DNA of 64,000 nt from Jimgerdemannia flammicorona (GCA_003990745.1 RBNI01000001.1:1-64000), one strand, 5' to 3'. Counted from the first letter of the stretch, positions 34,780 through 47,871 are shown. The notes: a model not told the origin generated them from the sequence alone. Program-made: numbers and translations.

Positions 34780-35779
34780 ATGAGCTGTGAAGAGTCAGCC
34801 TACCAGCCAGACCCCTCTGCTACAAAAGAAGCAGGAGGATAGCAACTTGGTATAGAAGATATGATCAATGCTATGGCCCACTAAATTTAAGAACTTCAAA
34901 TACAACTAGAACAGCAGAAAATACAAACTGTGGGTATATCACATCCTGCCATAGCATCAGTTAGTTTCAAGCCACTCAAGTCAGATACCTTTGACAGCCA
35001 TCAAGGAGGACTATCTACAGATGCATGGACCTTCCAGTTGGACTAATACTTCAAACTCATAAGAATGGAAGATAACATACAAGTCCAATTTGCCACCACA
35101 CTTCTCTAAGGAAATGCAGCCATCTGATGGTACAATTATATTATGGTTACATTTGTACACTCATATGTATAAATCAGAGATTAGAAAGCTTTCAAGAGAG
35201 CCCTTCACAAGCAGTTCAAGCCTGCTAATGACACCAAGCTAGCCAGGGACAAGCTTGTGAACATCAAGCAACTTAAGTCTGTGCAAAGCTACAATACATA
35301 ATTCTTGTCAATCCTACTTGAGTTACCAGCGATATCTGAGGATGAAAAGATAGACTGCTATGTCTGAGGTCTAAAGGGAAACACATGAGTCAAGGTTGAG
35401 CTAGAAGAGCCCAAAACTCTTGATGAAGCTATAAGAATTGTCAATAGATTTAATATCATCACCTTTGACAACTGCTTCAAACCAGAATGTCATAAGAAGA
35501 ACCACTTTGAGAGCTGCCATGGAAACCAACTGAGGACAGTTGGCCCAGCACCAATGGACTTAGACACTATGAACAAAAAGAACACTAAGCTCACCCCTGA
35601 AGAAAAGGACTATCTGAAGAAATCTAGAGCCTGTTTCTTCTGTCACCAAACAGGACACATTGCAACCAAATATCCTAGGAAGACTAGCAAACCCTCAAGA
35701 CCAGTTACCATATTGTCCAAGGACACACCTGCAATCCCACCACCAGTCAACTTGAGCTTAAGATCAAGAAGCTTCATCT
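34780..35779 (+). pseudogene. Gypsy C gag
   Basis: The ATG at 34,780 gives MSCEESAYQPDPSATKEAGG. The capsid core contains the typical pattern around SFKPLKSDTFDSHQGGL, FKRALHKQFKPANDTKLARD and VQSYNT, with TAG or TGA replacing several Trp, Gln and Arg codons. The nucleocapsid knuckle reads CFFCHQTGHIATKY, with the last Cys mutated to Tyr. The last part (35,554-35,781) is open for 75 codons and then shifts frame into the dUTPase region. The copy is inactive. Confidence 0.82.
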
Positions 35780-35789
35780 GAAGGAAATA

Positions 35790-36590
35790 GAAGAAGCCAT
35801 TGGTCTTGACCTACACTCAGTCAAACAAGTCACTATTCCAGTCAAGGGGCATACTCTGGTGCTACTGGAATTGCAGTTCAATACCCTGAAAGACATTATG
35901 CTAGAATTGCACTACAATCAGGACTCAGTATCAAACATCATTTGGATGTAGGCACTGGTGTCATTGATCCAGACTTTTGAGGACAAGTTCAAGTCTTGCT
36001 TGTCAACCAGAAGGATCAAGACTACACAGTTAAAGAAGGAGACTGAGTTGCACAAATGATCCTAGAAAAAGCCAGTCAACTCAAAATTATAGAAGTCCAA
36101 GAACTCCCTGAAACTAAATGAGATCAAAAGGGTTTTGGCAGCACTAATCAAGCAGCAAGTCTTAGTGAAAATTGAGCTCAAGCTATGCTCATTTTCAAAG
36201 GTCTAGTCAAAGGGAAAGAAGTTCAAGTACTCATAGACAGTGGAGCTGCAGGGAACTTCATCAATTAGAATCTCATCAAAAGCCTCAAGATCCTCACCAA
36301 GCCTGCACTCAAGAACAATAGTATAGTTACTGCAGATGGTACTCTGTACCCCATTGAGTCAATTGCTACCAAACTGCCCATCAAGATCCAGAAATATTGG
36401 GAATGAGTAGACTTCGAGGTTGCACTACTAAGAGATTATAACCTGATCTTAGGAAAACCCTGGCTTACAAAATACAACTCAGATATTAATTGGTACAAGA
36501 ACAAAGTTACCTTACTTCAAGATGGAGCCAACATTACAATCAAGACAGACAAGACTACAAGCAAGACCCAGATTGCAACACTGTCAGCTA
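35790..36590 (+). pseudogene. Gypsy C dUTPase and protease
   Basis: The dUTPase comes first. Motif 1 is GLDLHSV (35,802-35,822). Motif 2 is IALQSGLSIKHHL, after a one-base frameshift near 35,855. Motif 3 is GVIDPDF with the expected Arg codon read as TGA, then GQVQVLLVNQ. Motif 4 is EGDxVAQMI, and motif 5 is KGFGSTN, ending about 36,148. The retropepsin follows with VLIDSGAAGNFIN (DSG at 36,236-36,244) and a downstream LILGKPWL. The catalytic Asp of both enzymes is intact, although stops and the frameshift disable the copy. The order dUTPase-protease differs from family A. Confidence 0.85.
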
Positions 36591-36599
36591 TATAGTACA

Positions 36600-38688
36600 A
36601 GAAAGCACTCAAGAAGGCAATATATATCTTCATTGTAATGATCCACCCTAAGAAACAAGACAAGAGACTATCAGTCAATAAAAGCATCAAGCTACTGCTA
36701 GAAGAATTCAAGGATGTCTTTCCAGACAAGCTACCTAGTCTACCACCTATATGAGAAGTTGATTATGAAATTGAACTGACCCCAGGAGCTATATTACCCA
36801 AGAAACACATGTACTATATGTCACCACTCAAAATTGAAGCAGGAACTAGAAGAACTACTTATATGAGAAGCCATCCAGCCAAGCAAATCTCCTTATGGCT
36901 CACCAGTCTTATTCATCAAGAAGAAGGATGGTACCCTGTAAATGTATATAGACTATTGTACACTCAACAAACTCACTGTCAAGAACTACTATCTGCTACC
37001 CTTGATTGATCAAATCTTTGATGCTCTCAAGAATGCCAAGTACTTCACCAAGTTAGACCTCATCTCAGGATACCACCAGATTTGAATTAAGTCAGAAGAC
37101 ATTCCCAAAACTGTGTTCATGACCCCCTTTGGACTCTATGAATTTCTGGTCTTAGCATTTGATCTCACCAATATACTCATCACATTCCAGACTCTGATGA
37201 ACAAGATATTCAAGGACCAACTATTAATTTTCCTGTTGATATATCTTGATGACATCCTGATCTTTAGTGCAACTAAAGAAGAATACCTCAAACATATTTG
37301 AATAGTCCTGGAGATCCTGCAAAAATACAAGCTTTATGCTAAGCTCAAGAAGTGTGAATTCTTCAAGGAACAAGTCTAATACCTTGGCCACATTGTCTCT
37401 GTACAAGGAATTCAAGTAGACCCATACAAGATAGAAGTAATTGAAGAATGGCCCATTCCATCAAACCTCACAGAACTCTGATCCTTCCTTGGTCTAGCTG
37501 GCTATTACCACTGCTTTGTCAGAAACTTCTCTGGCATTACTGAGCCACTGACTAATCTCATGAGAAAGGCCCCACACTCAGACCACTATGTACCCTATAC
37601 CTGGGACCTCTTCTGTCAACAAGTCTTTCAAGAACTCAAGAACTGCCTGATCCATGCTCCAGTCCTGCATAATGCAGATCAAGGCCTAAAATTCATAGTC
37701 ACTACTGATGCATCAAATTTTGCCATTGGAGCAGTCCTGTCACAAGATGATGGCAAAGAACATCACTCTATTGCTTTTGAGTCCTGTAAGCTGGCCCCAG
37801 CTGAACAAAAGCTAGCTACACATAAGAAGGAACTACTTGCAATAATATATGCACTAGACCACTGGTGATGTTATCTAGAAGGTGTTGAGTTTGATGTCAT
37901 TACTGATCATCAATCTCTCAAGTACATCAACACCCAATCTACTCTGTCATATCTATAAGTCAAGTGGAGCCTCAAGCTTCAAACCTTCAATCTGATGATC
38001 ATCTACAAGTCTGGCAAGACACTTATAGTACCAGATGCCTTATCAAGACACCTAGACCTCACCACAATCATACAAGTTATCTTGGCATCAGAATTCCTAG
38101 ACCAAATCAGGTAAGCTTACAAAGAAGATATAGTTGCCACTAGAGTTTTCTTAAATAAACTCAAGGATACATATACTGTCAAGAACAATCTGATCTATTA
38201 TCAAGACCAAGTCTACCTACCTGAAAACATGAACCTACACTATAAGATTTTGCAAGAACACTATGACTTCCCTCTTGCTGGTCACCTGGAAATTGAGAAG
38301 ACTGTCAAGAACATCCAACACCACTACTATTGACCAAACATGGTCAAGGAAATCAAGAACTATGTTGCTAGCTATGATCTATATTAGTACAATAAGTCTA
38401 CCACCCAAGCACCTACTGGTTTGCTACAACCACTACCAATCTCTATCAAGAAGTTCGAGTAAGTCACTATGGACTTTGTAACTCAACTACCACAAACTCA
38501 ATCTGGTGCTGATGCTATCATTATATTCATTGACCACCTGACCAAGACTATGGTTGCTGAACCAACCACTACCAATGCTACTGCACCCAAGATTGCAAGA
38601 ATTTTCTTCAAGTCCATCTTCTATTACTATGATCTACCATGAGTAATTGTCAGCGATTATGACCCCAAGTTCACCAGTCACTTCTGGC
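36600..38688 (+). pseudogene. Gypsy C RT, RNase H and integrase (first half)
   Basis: RT spans roughly 36,700-37,560 with YLDD at 37,242-37,253. RNase H starts FIVTTDASNFAIGAVLSQDD and stays open for 102 codons at 37,560-37,868. The integrase zinc-binding and catalytic parts follow (PLPISIKKFE, IIIFIDHLTK, VSDYDPKFTSHFW). The coding sequence is cut after FW at 38,688 by the hAT and resumes at 59,035. Stops and frameshifts occur about every 100-300 bp. Confidence 0.87.
38681..38688. repeat. hAT target-site duplication, left
   Basis: CTTCTGGC here and CTTCTGGT at 59,027-59,034 are an 8-bp pair with one C/T difference, as expected for hAT. The integrase frame is continuous across the pair after removal. 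Confidence 0.85.
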
Positions 38689-38705
38689 TAGTGCTCTGTA
38701 AACCC

Positions 38706-39065
38706 AACCCAATTAACCCAAAACCTGACCCATAAAACAGCCAACCCAGAATTAGATGTCACCCATCTTTAACTCAACCCAGAATTATATGTCACCCATC
38801 TTTAACCTGATCTGGAATTATACATCACCAGTCTTTAACCCAACCTAGAATTGTATATTACCTGTCTTTAACCTGATCTGGAAAGATACATTACCTATCT
38901 TTAACCTAACCCAAATTAAATATAACTCATCTTTAACTCAACCTGGAAATGTACATCACCTAACCCATTATTTACCCTTAACCCAAACCTAAACCTGACC
39001 CCTGAACCCAATCCTGAACCCAACCCCTGAACCCAACCCTGAACCCAACCCTCTGAACTCTGCCC
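38706..39065. repeat. hAT left subterminal repeat array
   Basis: At least six copies of a roughly 33-bp unit (core TCACCCATCTTTAAC) are followed by CCTGAACCCAACC repeats. The same unit appears inverted at 58,636-59,012. Such arrays are transposase-binding sites in other hAT elements. Confidence 0.8.
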
Positions 39066-39141
39066 TGAAAAAATGATTTGGATAATATTCAGAGTAATTG
39101 AAGTAAAAAATATCTGAAGACCACTAAGAATCTAAATACAT

Positions 39142-40293
39142 TGTAATATACTGGCTCAATGGAGGCAAATTACAAGGTTGGGGATTGATGTAGTTTGGCT
39201 TGAGCCCTCAGTTACTTTGTTAAAAAGCAACAAAATGTTCTTGGTGTTTAGTGGTATAATAGTCAAGATCTGGATACTGTGCAAGTGGTTTCCTTTTTGA
39301 GACAGATTCTTGGGTATAGCAGCGATTTGTGTGTGTGTGAATGGGTTTCCTTCTTGGGTCGACTGAGAATTGGTAGAATTTTGTGTATAGCATGATGATC
39401 TCCAAAAGTATGTGATTTCTGCATGACAATCTCTGTGTAGTGCGATGATCTCTGCATGATGATTCTGTGTAATATGAGCAAATTCCTTATATGAGATGTT
39501 CTGATAATTTGGTGGATAACTTGATTTGGCTCACTGGAAATTGTATGGCATGGGTTCTTATTACTGGAAATAATATTGGTGGTGGATATCTCAATAACTC
39601 AGGCTCACTGAGAGTAACAAATGATTTTGGCAGCAGATAACTTGGAAATAGTAGATGATGTAGATTCTTCCTGAATTGGCAAACTTCTCAAAAATGGTGG
39701 CTTAACTGGGAATTAACTTGGATGATGTGGATTCTTCCTGAATCAGCAGCTTTAACTGGGAAACAGCAGCAAAGTTCTTCCTTGAACTTGGGCAGTAAGA
39801 TCAGCTTTGTATCAGAAAGTAGATCAGAGTGGAAGAGAAGAGAACCAAGCTCACAACTTCTTAGCAGTGGCTCATTGGTAGATATATCTCCTAAGTATTG
39901 CAATCCTTTCTGGATCAAGTGGCTTTTGGCAGGTATTTCTCCTAAGTATACCAGACAATTGACTTTTGCTTTGGTTTGTATTCAACTTTCGGACTGAGGT
40001 TTATTCACTCTTGTCTCTGGGGTAATTTATACAAGTTGGTTGCTATCTGGTTGCTATGTGGCTAACTATAGATTTGCTACTTATGGCAAGTTATGCAGGT
40101 CCAGTGTAAGTGTGCAGGTCCTGTACAGATGTGTAGGTCCTGTACAGATATACCTTATCTGGTAGTCTGGCTATTTATACAGTTTCCACAGCAATGGTTG
40201 CTGGTTACTATACTGTGTATTCACGTCATCTGGTTAATTATTCACATCATCTAGCTAAGGTATAATTTGGGTGGTACATCTTGGTTTGTCACA
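39142..40293 (-). repeat. 3' LTR of gypsy A3
   Basis: On the minus strand it reads TGTGACAAACC to a mutated TATATTACA. A 76-codon open frame lies at 39,918-39,688 (minus), and a version of it also exists in the other A3 LTR and in A1. Confidence 0.9.
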
Positions 40294-43200
40294 TCAGCCC
40301 CCACTAAAGGATGGTCTGTCCTCAGACTGTCCTTTAGTCATCATCTCAGTATGGATAAGCATCTTCTGCATCAATACCTGTTCTATTATCTTCATCATCT
40401 GTACCATGGTTGCTCTATTCCAAGGGTTCTTCTTCTTCCTCTGGGAATAGGATTTCAACAGCATTGATGATGCTCTGGTAGGTGGCTAGGTTTATTCCTT
40501 ATACATCATGCCAGGAGAATTATGCTTGTATCAGGGCTACAGGGTTTCACTTATAAAGGGTATACAGCCTGTCTGCAGTAGTGGCATTTCTTCTTAATAG
40601 TCCTGTGGTATTTCTGATATATGTTTATTCCAGGACTAGGAGGTTCTGCAATTATTCTCCAATGGCATAATGGGCCTAGAGTTGGTGGACCTGTAGCAAC
40701 CATCTGGCTAGGACAAGATTCGCTTGGTGAATCTGGATCTTTTGGAGAGTATTCCTATTGACTTCTTAGAATTAGGGTAGGGGAATGGGCAGTGATTGAA
40801 ATGAGCTAAGAATAAGAGTTTGAAGGTAGTTGTCAACTCTCTGATTCATGATATAGGGAAAGGTATATCTTGAGGCGATTGATGTATATTAGTGTTCTGA
40901 GAGTTTGTCTATCCATGCTTCTTAAATAGATGCTGGTTCCTCTGATGTTGTGTATAAGATAAAGTCCTTCCCATTTGGGTTCCAGTTTGGCAGCAAAATT
41001 TGTTTCAATTATACTTCTCCAAACTAATACTCGATCTCCAATCTTGATCTTCTAATCCTTCTGTCTTTGGTTATAGTACTTCTTTTGTCTTTCTTGGGCT
41101 TTGATAATCTGACCTTGGGCCTGATTACATAACTGTTCTGCCTTCTTGAGAAGATCTCCAAGGTTCTTATGGTCAGCAGTTCTCATTTTCTTGGCAAACA
41201 TCATTTCAAATGGCTTTTGTTTGGTTGAGGCAGCAGGGGTGTTCCAAATTTCCCATAGGATCTCAGGTAAGCAGAGGTTCCAATTGGTAGAATTGACTCA
41301 GATAAGTCCTTTCTTAATGGTCTGGTTCATCCTTTCTGTCATACCATTGGTCTGAGGGTGGTATGATGTGGTCCATTTGAGATGTATCTTGTGAATTTAA
41401 GCATAACTTGTGATTATATTATTGATGAATTCTGTGCCTCGGTCAGAGATGAGTTCTTCTGGGGGTCCATATCTGAGTGTGAGTCTATGGAGAAGGCCTA
41501 CAATGGTTAGGGCATCCACAATTTCTATTGAGAAAGCCTCAGGCCACTTGGTCAGATGTTCCACAAATATAAGGATATATTTGTTTCTTCTTGGTGTAAC
41601 TGGTAGAGGTCTAATTACATCTATTCCCCATCTCTGAAAGATGTTATCTGGTGGTGCGATTGGTTGTAGTAGTGCTTGATAGTTCTTCCTTCCTTGGTAC
41701 TTCTGACAGGTGTCCCATTTCTTGAGTATATCCCAGACTTGTATTCTAAGGTTGGGCCAATGTTGGTATGTTGTTTGCAGCTTTTCTTCTACATTCGCCT
41801 GTCCTTGGTGGGCTTTCTGATGTTCTTTTTGGATGAGATCTTCTTGTGCCTTGATGGCCTGAGGAGCTTCTTTTAGGGTGTAGTTCCTCAGGACACCCTT
41901 CTTCTGATTCATTGGGGTTGGTGGGAAAGTACATCAACATTGTTGTGGGCTTTCTCTGCTTTGTAGATGATAGTGATTTTGTAATCCTGAAGAATAAGGA
42001 TCTATTGGGCTAGAATTCCAGTTAGTTCCTTGTGGTTGAATAACCATTTGAGGGCTGTATGGTCTGTAATCAGGGTGAATCTTTTTCTGATGAGGTAATG
42101 CTTGAACAGGGTGACTGCCCATATGACTGCAAGACATTCCAGTTTGGTGCTACCATAGTTTATCTGCTGCTGATTGGTAGCTCTGCTTGCATAAGCTATC
42201 ATATGGTGCTGTTGGTCAGGTCCTTCTTGGGCTAGAACTGCTCCTAGGCCATCTTTGGAAGCATCTGTATACAGGATGAATAGCTTCTGTAGATTGGGGC
42301 ACACAAGGATTGGTACTGTAGTCATGTGGTTCTTGAGTTCTTTAAAGGCTTTTTCTTGTAATTCTGTCTATTTAAATGGCACTCCTTTCTTGAGAAGGAT
42401 TCAGATTGGGGCAGCGATTTGGGCAAAGTCCTTAATAAATCTTCAGTAGTAGGATACTAGCATCAGGAATGATAGTGTTTCCTTTGGGGTCTTGGGTACT
42501 GACCAATTGTTGATCTTCTCGGGTTTCTTTGGGTCTGCATGGGTTTCTTCTTTTGAAACTATGAATCCTAGGAATTCAAGTTTCTGTTTTCCAAAGTAGC
42601 ATTTCTTTACATTTAATCTCAGGTGGTTCTTATGGGTAAGCTTGAAGAATTCCTCCAGGTGGTGTAGGTGTTCTTCGAAATTTGCTGAATAGATGTTGGA
42701 ATCATCCATATATACAATCAGGCAGTGGTAGATCAAAGGGGCATAGACTGAATTCATCATCCTCTGGAAGGTGGGGGGTGCATTGCAAAGTCCAAAGGGC
42801 ATTCAGAGGTATTCAAACAGTTTTCCTAGAGTAAGAAAGGCTGTCTTTTGAATGTCTTTGAGGTCTATGGGGATCTCATAGAATCCTGCAAAGAGGTCCA
42901 TACTGCTGAAGTATCTGGCATCTTGTAACTGGTCCAAAAGGTCATTGATTCTGGGCAAGGGATAGGTATCTTTCTTGGTGACTGAATTGAGTTTCCTGTA
43001 ATCCACGCAAAGTCTCCATCCCTCTTTCTTTGGTACAATAAGTATAGGGCTGGCCCAAGGGCTGATAGAAGGTTGGATGACTCCATTGTCTAAGAGTTCT
43101 TGAATGTGCTCTTTTTCGAATGTTTTCAGGTGATGGGGTATTCTATAGGGTTTCTGTCAGATGGGTATTGCATTTCCTGTATTTATGCTGTGATGATATA

Positions 43201-46200
43201 ATGGGTTGTATGGCAGGTTGCCATAATCGGTGGTGAAGATATCTTGATATTTGTTGAGAAGTTATACTAGTTGTTGCTGTTGTTGGGGTATCAATTCTTC
43301 TCCAATATTGGTGGAAGGCTTCACTGTTTCCTGGGTCGCAGAGGGGCCTTTCCTTTCTTCTGGGACCTTTGCCATTTCCTGATAGGTTTAGTTTGTAAAC
43401 TTCCCTATAAGTTTGGTTGAGAAAAGGCACCAAATGTCCTATGATGGTTCCTTTCAGCAAGATGATGGTCTCCCAACTTTGGTTGGTTGCTCGGAAGTGT
43501 ACTGGATTCATCTTGTCAGGGAATGTGTGTCCCTCTATGTCCAGGTATGGGATATCTTCCTTGGGTTCAAAGAAAAGATTTCTGGGGTTGAGTGGTACAA
43601 AGATTTCGAAAGTAGCTTATTCCCTGGACTCCAGAATGAGATTTTTGTGCAGTCTGACTGGTTGCCAGTACACTTGTTGGAGAGCATTTCTCTTGAGGTA
43701 GTTGACTTGAAGGAGATGTACTTCCTTCTTGTCTGAACTTCCAAATCCTTTAGCTTGCCTTGTTCCTTTAGTTAGTTCAGATACTTCCTGTAATTGCAGA
43801 GTCCTAACCTTCATGAAAACTGCTTGGACAATCTTCTGTCCTCTAATAATTTGGTGCTATTCTGCATTGCTGTTGTATAGAATGACCTTGATTTCACCTA
43901 TATATCCTGGGTCAATGGTTCCTCCTTCTATGGTTATTCCTTGTCTGGCAAGTCCAGACCTTGAGGTCAATTAGATGTAAGCTCCTTGGGGTGGCTGTAT
44001 GGCTAATCTAGTTCTGATCATAAAGGTTTTTCCAGGCTTAATAGATTTATCCTCCAGGCTGTGAAGATCATACCCTACATCCTCTGGGTGGGCTTTGGTT
44101 GGGGGTTTGGCCTTGGGGTGCAGTAGGACATACTGGGTGATATCCTTGCTGAGTTCAGGCTTTCCTAAGGCTGAAGCTCCACTGGCGGAGAGCCTCTAAG
44201 CTCTAAGATTGAGGTGTGGCCATCTGGCTCCAGTAGAGAGGTCTTGGAGGTAGTTGATTCTCCTTCTTCCTGTAGGGTCAAGGGCTTTCATGAAGTTGGT
44301 GGCATCTTCTGCCCATCCTTAGCAGGTTGTATATCTGATGAGGACTAGGATGTCTTCACCTAAATCATAGATCTTGAGAGTCCTTCTTCCTGGCTTTTTT
44401 GTCTGGCTTTTTCAGATCTGGCTTTTTCAGATCTGACTTTGGTTATCTCCTCTCTTCAAGGTGTGGATTGCAACATCATGACTGAGATGGATCTTCTGAT
44501 GCCTGCAGTCTCGGCAGTCTAGGTGTCTTCCATGGTTACAAAATCCCATTGCTCAGAAATGATATTCCTGGTTATTGATCTCTTGTTGTCTTGGGAAACA
44601 ATACTCATCTTGGTTGTAGGTGGGTGGAAGAGTAGACAAGGGATATATTTCTGTCTGGATGAAGAAGTCTTGTCCCCTGAATCAGCTTTGTAACTTGGTG
44701 GTAATTTCTTAGAAGATAGTTGACTGTGTAAGTATGTTTGGAGGTTCTGGTCTCTGGGGTCTCTGTCTTTCCTGTTGGTCTAGTAAATGGTACTGATAGC
44801 AGTAGTCTCAGAGAGAGTGAAAGACCATTTGGTGTAGACATCTTCCTAGCCAAAAAGTCTTTTTTTGATGAGTTTCCTTCTTGGGGATAATGGTGATTGT
44901 ACTGAGTCCTTCTTCCATATTCCAAGGGTCATTGTCTTCAGGTGGTGTCCAATGAGGATCATCCCAGGGAATGAGTTCAGGGACCTCTTCTTCAGGTGCT
45001 TCTTGTTCAGAGACTTCTTGATCAGAAGTTTCTTCTTCCTCAGATGATTCTTGACCCCAAATTGCTTATACTTCAGCAGCTTTGGTTGCAGGTGTTTCTG
45101 GAACATGTCTGCATTTCTTCTTCTTCTTTCTGTACTCTGGGCAGGCTGTACCAGGCAATTTCCTTGTTCCCATGATCTTGAAGGAGTGCTCAGGATACTT
45201 GTGTCTCTTGAGGCAGGTAGGGCATCCTTTGGCTTCTCCTGCAATAGTTCCAATGGTGATGGGGATGGTGTTCTTAGCCCACACATTGTCTTCTGGTCTG
45301 TTATCTACCAGGTTAATTCGGGAATTGAGTCTGGGATCATTTCCATCTTCAAATTCTTCCTCTTCTTCTGTGGTAGATTCTTCACTGCTGGCATATTCTT
45401 CCTAAATAATGACCTTCTTCTTCTTCTTTGATTGCTTGTAACTGGTCACCTTAACTCTATATTTCTTGCCTCGGTAATCAAACTTGAGTACTTGTTGGCC
45501 AATATTAACAACTGCATTCATTTCCTTCATCCAGTTGGTGCTAAGAATCATGTCATAGGTGACAGCTTTGGTGACAACAGCTTTGGGGATGGAGAACTGA
45601 ATGTGTCCAAGAGAGATAGTAATATTTCGTACTTCTCCAAGAGGTTGAGTTCAGGCTCCATCTGCTACTATGATGCTGAGGTTGGATAGTCCATCAATGG
45701 GCCATTGAAGGGTATCTAGGAACTGTTTGGTAATGATACATACAGCTGCTCCTGTGTCTATGAGGATCTTCACCTTTTGTCCTCCAATATCTCTATATAG
45801 GTAGATGCTGACATGTCTTTCAGCTGCCTGAACAGAGATGGAAACTGGTTCTTGCTATGGGATTGGGACTCAGCCAGTACTAGACCTGGTGGTTCTCAGC
45901 AATTTGTTTCAGACTCCAGCTGGTGTCAATTGCAGGAACTGCAGGAGGGAAACTTCCATCTTGGCCTCTTGGATCTTCTGCCAGGCTTCATTGTAGATGT
46001 CTCTAGACATGGTCTTTAGGGTATACTTTTTCTTGGGCTTTGGGGCAACAGGTTCCTGTTCTTCTTGTTCCATTTCTTCATCCTCTGGTGGCAACTTGTT
46101 TGTTTTGGGAACAAAAGGTGAAGAGGTTCAGGGAAGTATTTCTACCTGTTCTTCTTCATATTCTTCATCTTCTTCTTGGATAATTCTTCTGCTGATATTC

Positions 46201-47835
46201 CTGGATGGCCTTCCCACAGGTCTCTTCCTTTTCTCTGCTGGGTAAACTGTTTTTTGAGAGGTGACCTTAGTAGAGTATAAGTTTAGGTCACTATAGTCTT
46301 CACTGTTGCTTGCTTCCTCAAAATCTTCTACAGAATGGGCTTCAGTCTTCTTGTACTGAGTGTCATTCCTTTAGTTTGGTGGTTCTGGGTCCCTTTGGTC
46401 ACTTCTTTTGTTGTCACATTTAGTGGCATAGTGTCTGAATTGTCCACAGTGGAAGCATTGGACTTGGGCTCTGTCTTGGATAGGGTATCTTCTCTCTTCT
46501 TGCTAATAACTCCTGTTATCTCTGAGTGGATAACCTTGGCTCCTCTGTGGTGGGTATCCTCTATTGTCTTGGTAGCTCTGATTTTCACATGTAGTGAGTT
46601 TTTCAATCTGTCAAACCAATTGATCCAACTTGGAGCTGAGGTCTTGGATTTCACTTCTGTCCTTCTTTTCTTCCTTGGCTGGCCTTCTTTATTCTGATCT
46701 TTCTTGTCCTTGGAGAAGTCCTTGTAGGACTTTGACCAGGGTGTCTTCTTTCTCTTCTTTCCTATCATGATCACTTCAGGTAGTTCCTTGTCTGACATCA
46801 AAGAATCCTTGGGCTGTATCTACTTGCTCTTCGGACCTTCTGATGCCTAGGGTGTAGACATACTGGGCAATATTTGGGGAAATTCCATTCATGAAGATCA
46901 TTGGACCAATGATGTCCTAATTGGTGGCATTGAACCCAGTAGTATGCATTCTCTTCTGAATTCTTGTGAAGAAGACTCTGGGTAATTCTCCAAGATTCAT
47001 CTTCATCCCCATGATAGATTCCTGAGCCTTATAGCAGGTTTCATTTCCTGCATACTTTTCAATGAGCCAGTGGACCATGGCCACATATTCTAGCTTATAA
47101 GATAGTGCTGCTTGTATCTGTTTTGCCAATTCTGAATCCGGATTGTTTGCTGTTTGGTGGAAAATTCCTCTGGCTGGTTCTCTGAGCTGAGCCTTGTAAA
47201 TGGCAATTTTTCTTTCATCTGAGAGATTCCTCAGGGCTGCAATTCCTTCAATTCCATCAAGGAATTCTCTGGGGTCTTCCTCTGAGTATCCTGCAAAGGT
47301 TGGCAATGAGGTGGCCATTTCATTGTCACTTTCTTCTGATTTTGGTTCTGGTTCGGATTCTGATTCTGATTTGCTTTCTGAACTGTCACTGGAGGTGGGG
47401 ATGCTTGGGTATCCTGAGGATAGTGTTCTGGACCTTGGATGAAGTGGAATAAGTCTAGGTATTCTTGTAGGAGCTACTTCTAACTCTGCAAGGGGTTGTG
47501 GTAAAGGTTCTATTGATGAAATTGGTGGAGCTGATATGGGGCATCTGGCTGTAAGGTCTTGGGTTCATGTGATAAGATCTTCTAGTTCTTGTGCAAGTTC
47601 TTCAAAATCTCTAGCAGAACTGTCTATATTGTCTGGTTGATCTGGTTGGGGATTTTGGGCTGTACTGCCTTCTGGTTGAGAACCTTCTGATGCTGGGTAG
47701 TTGGTAAGTCTTGATGTGATTACTTCTCTTCCTGTCTAGATACTGATAATAACTAGTTCTCCTATAGTGGCAGAGGTTGGTATAGTATCAAATATATCCA
47801 GTTTGACTGTGGGTTCTTATGAGCTGAAAAGTCAT
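40294..47835 (-). pseudogene. Gypsy A3 gag-pol polyprotein, single frame of 2,514 codons with stops
   Basis: The ATG at 47,835 to TGA at 40,294 spans 7542 nt, an exact multiple of three. In order: the Gag core open at 47,318-46,917 (PTFAGYSEEDPREFLDGIE); an intact CCHC knuckle CFHCGQFRHYATKC (46,416-46,457); retropepsin KILIDTGAAVCII (DTG at 45,750-45,758); and a Cys/His-rich linker (45.3-44.4 kb). The dUTPase (43,731-44,081), RT (43,340-42,440; YMDD at 42,701-42,712) and RNase H (42,330-42,000) follow. Integrase has its second Asp at 41,442-41,444 and Glu at 41,334-41,336 (DD35E), then a GPY-like module near 41.0 kb and a C-terminal tail. Scattered TAG, TGA and TAA codons inactivate it. Confidence 0.9.
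43731..44081 (-). other. dUTPase domain of gypsy A3, all five motifs
   Basis: Motif 1 is GYDLHS (44,064-44,075). Motif 2 is TSRSGLARQGI. Motif 3 is GTIDPGYIGEIKVILYN with the catalytic Asp. Motif 4 is RGQKIVQ and motif 5 is RQAKGFGSSD (43,731-43,748). Two stops fall between motifs. This is the clearest dUTPase in the window and fixes its place between protease and RT in family A. Confidence 0.88.
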
Positions 47836-47871
47836 GTTGATTTTTGAAATATTCCCAGTTGAGCTCCCAAC

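Noticed and set aside
38980..39065. CCCTGAACCCAACC repeats resembling telomere repeats
   Set aside because: The unit is irregular and forms part of the hAT subterminal array, with an inverted partner at the other end of the element.
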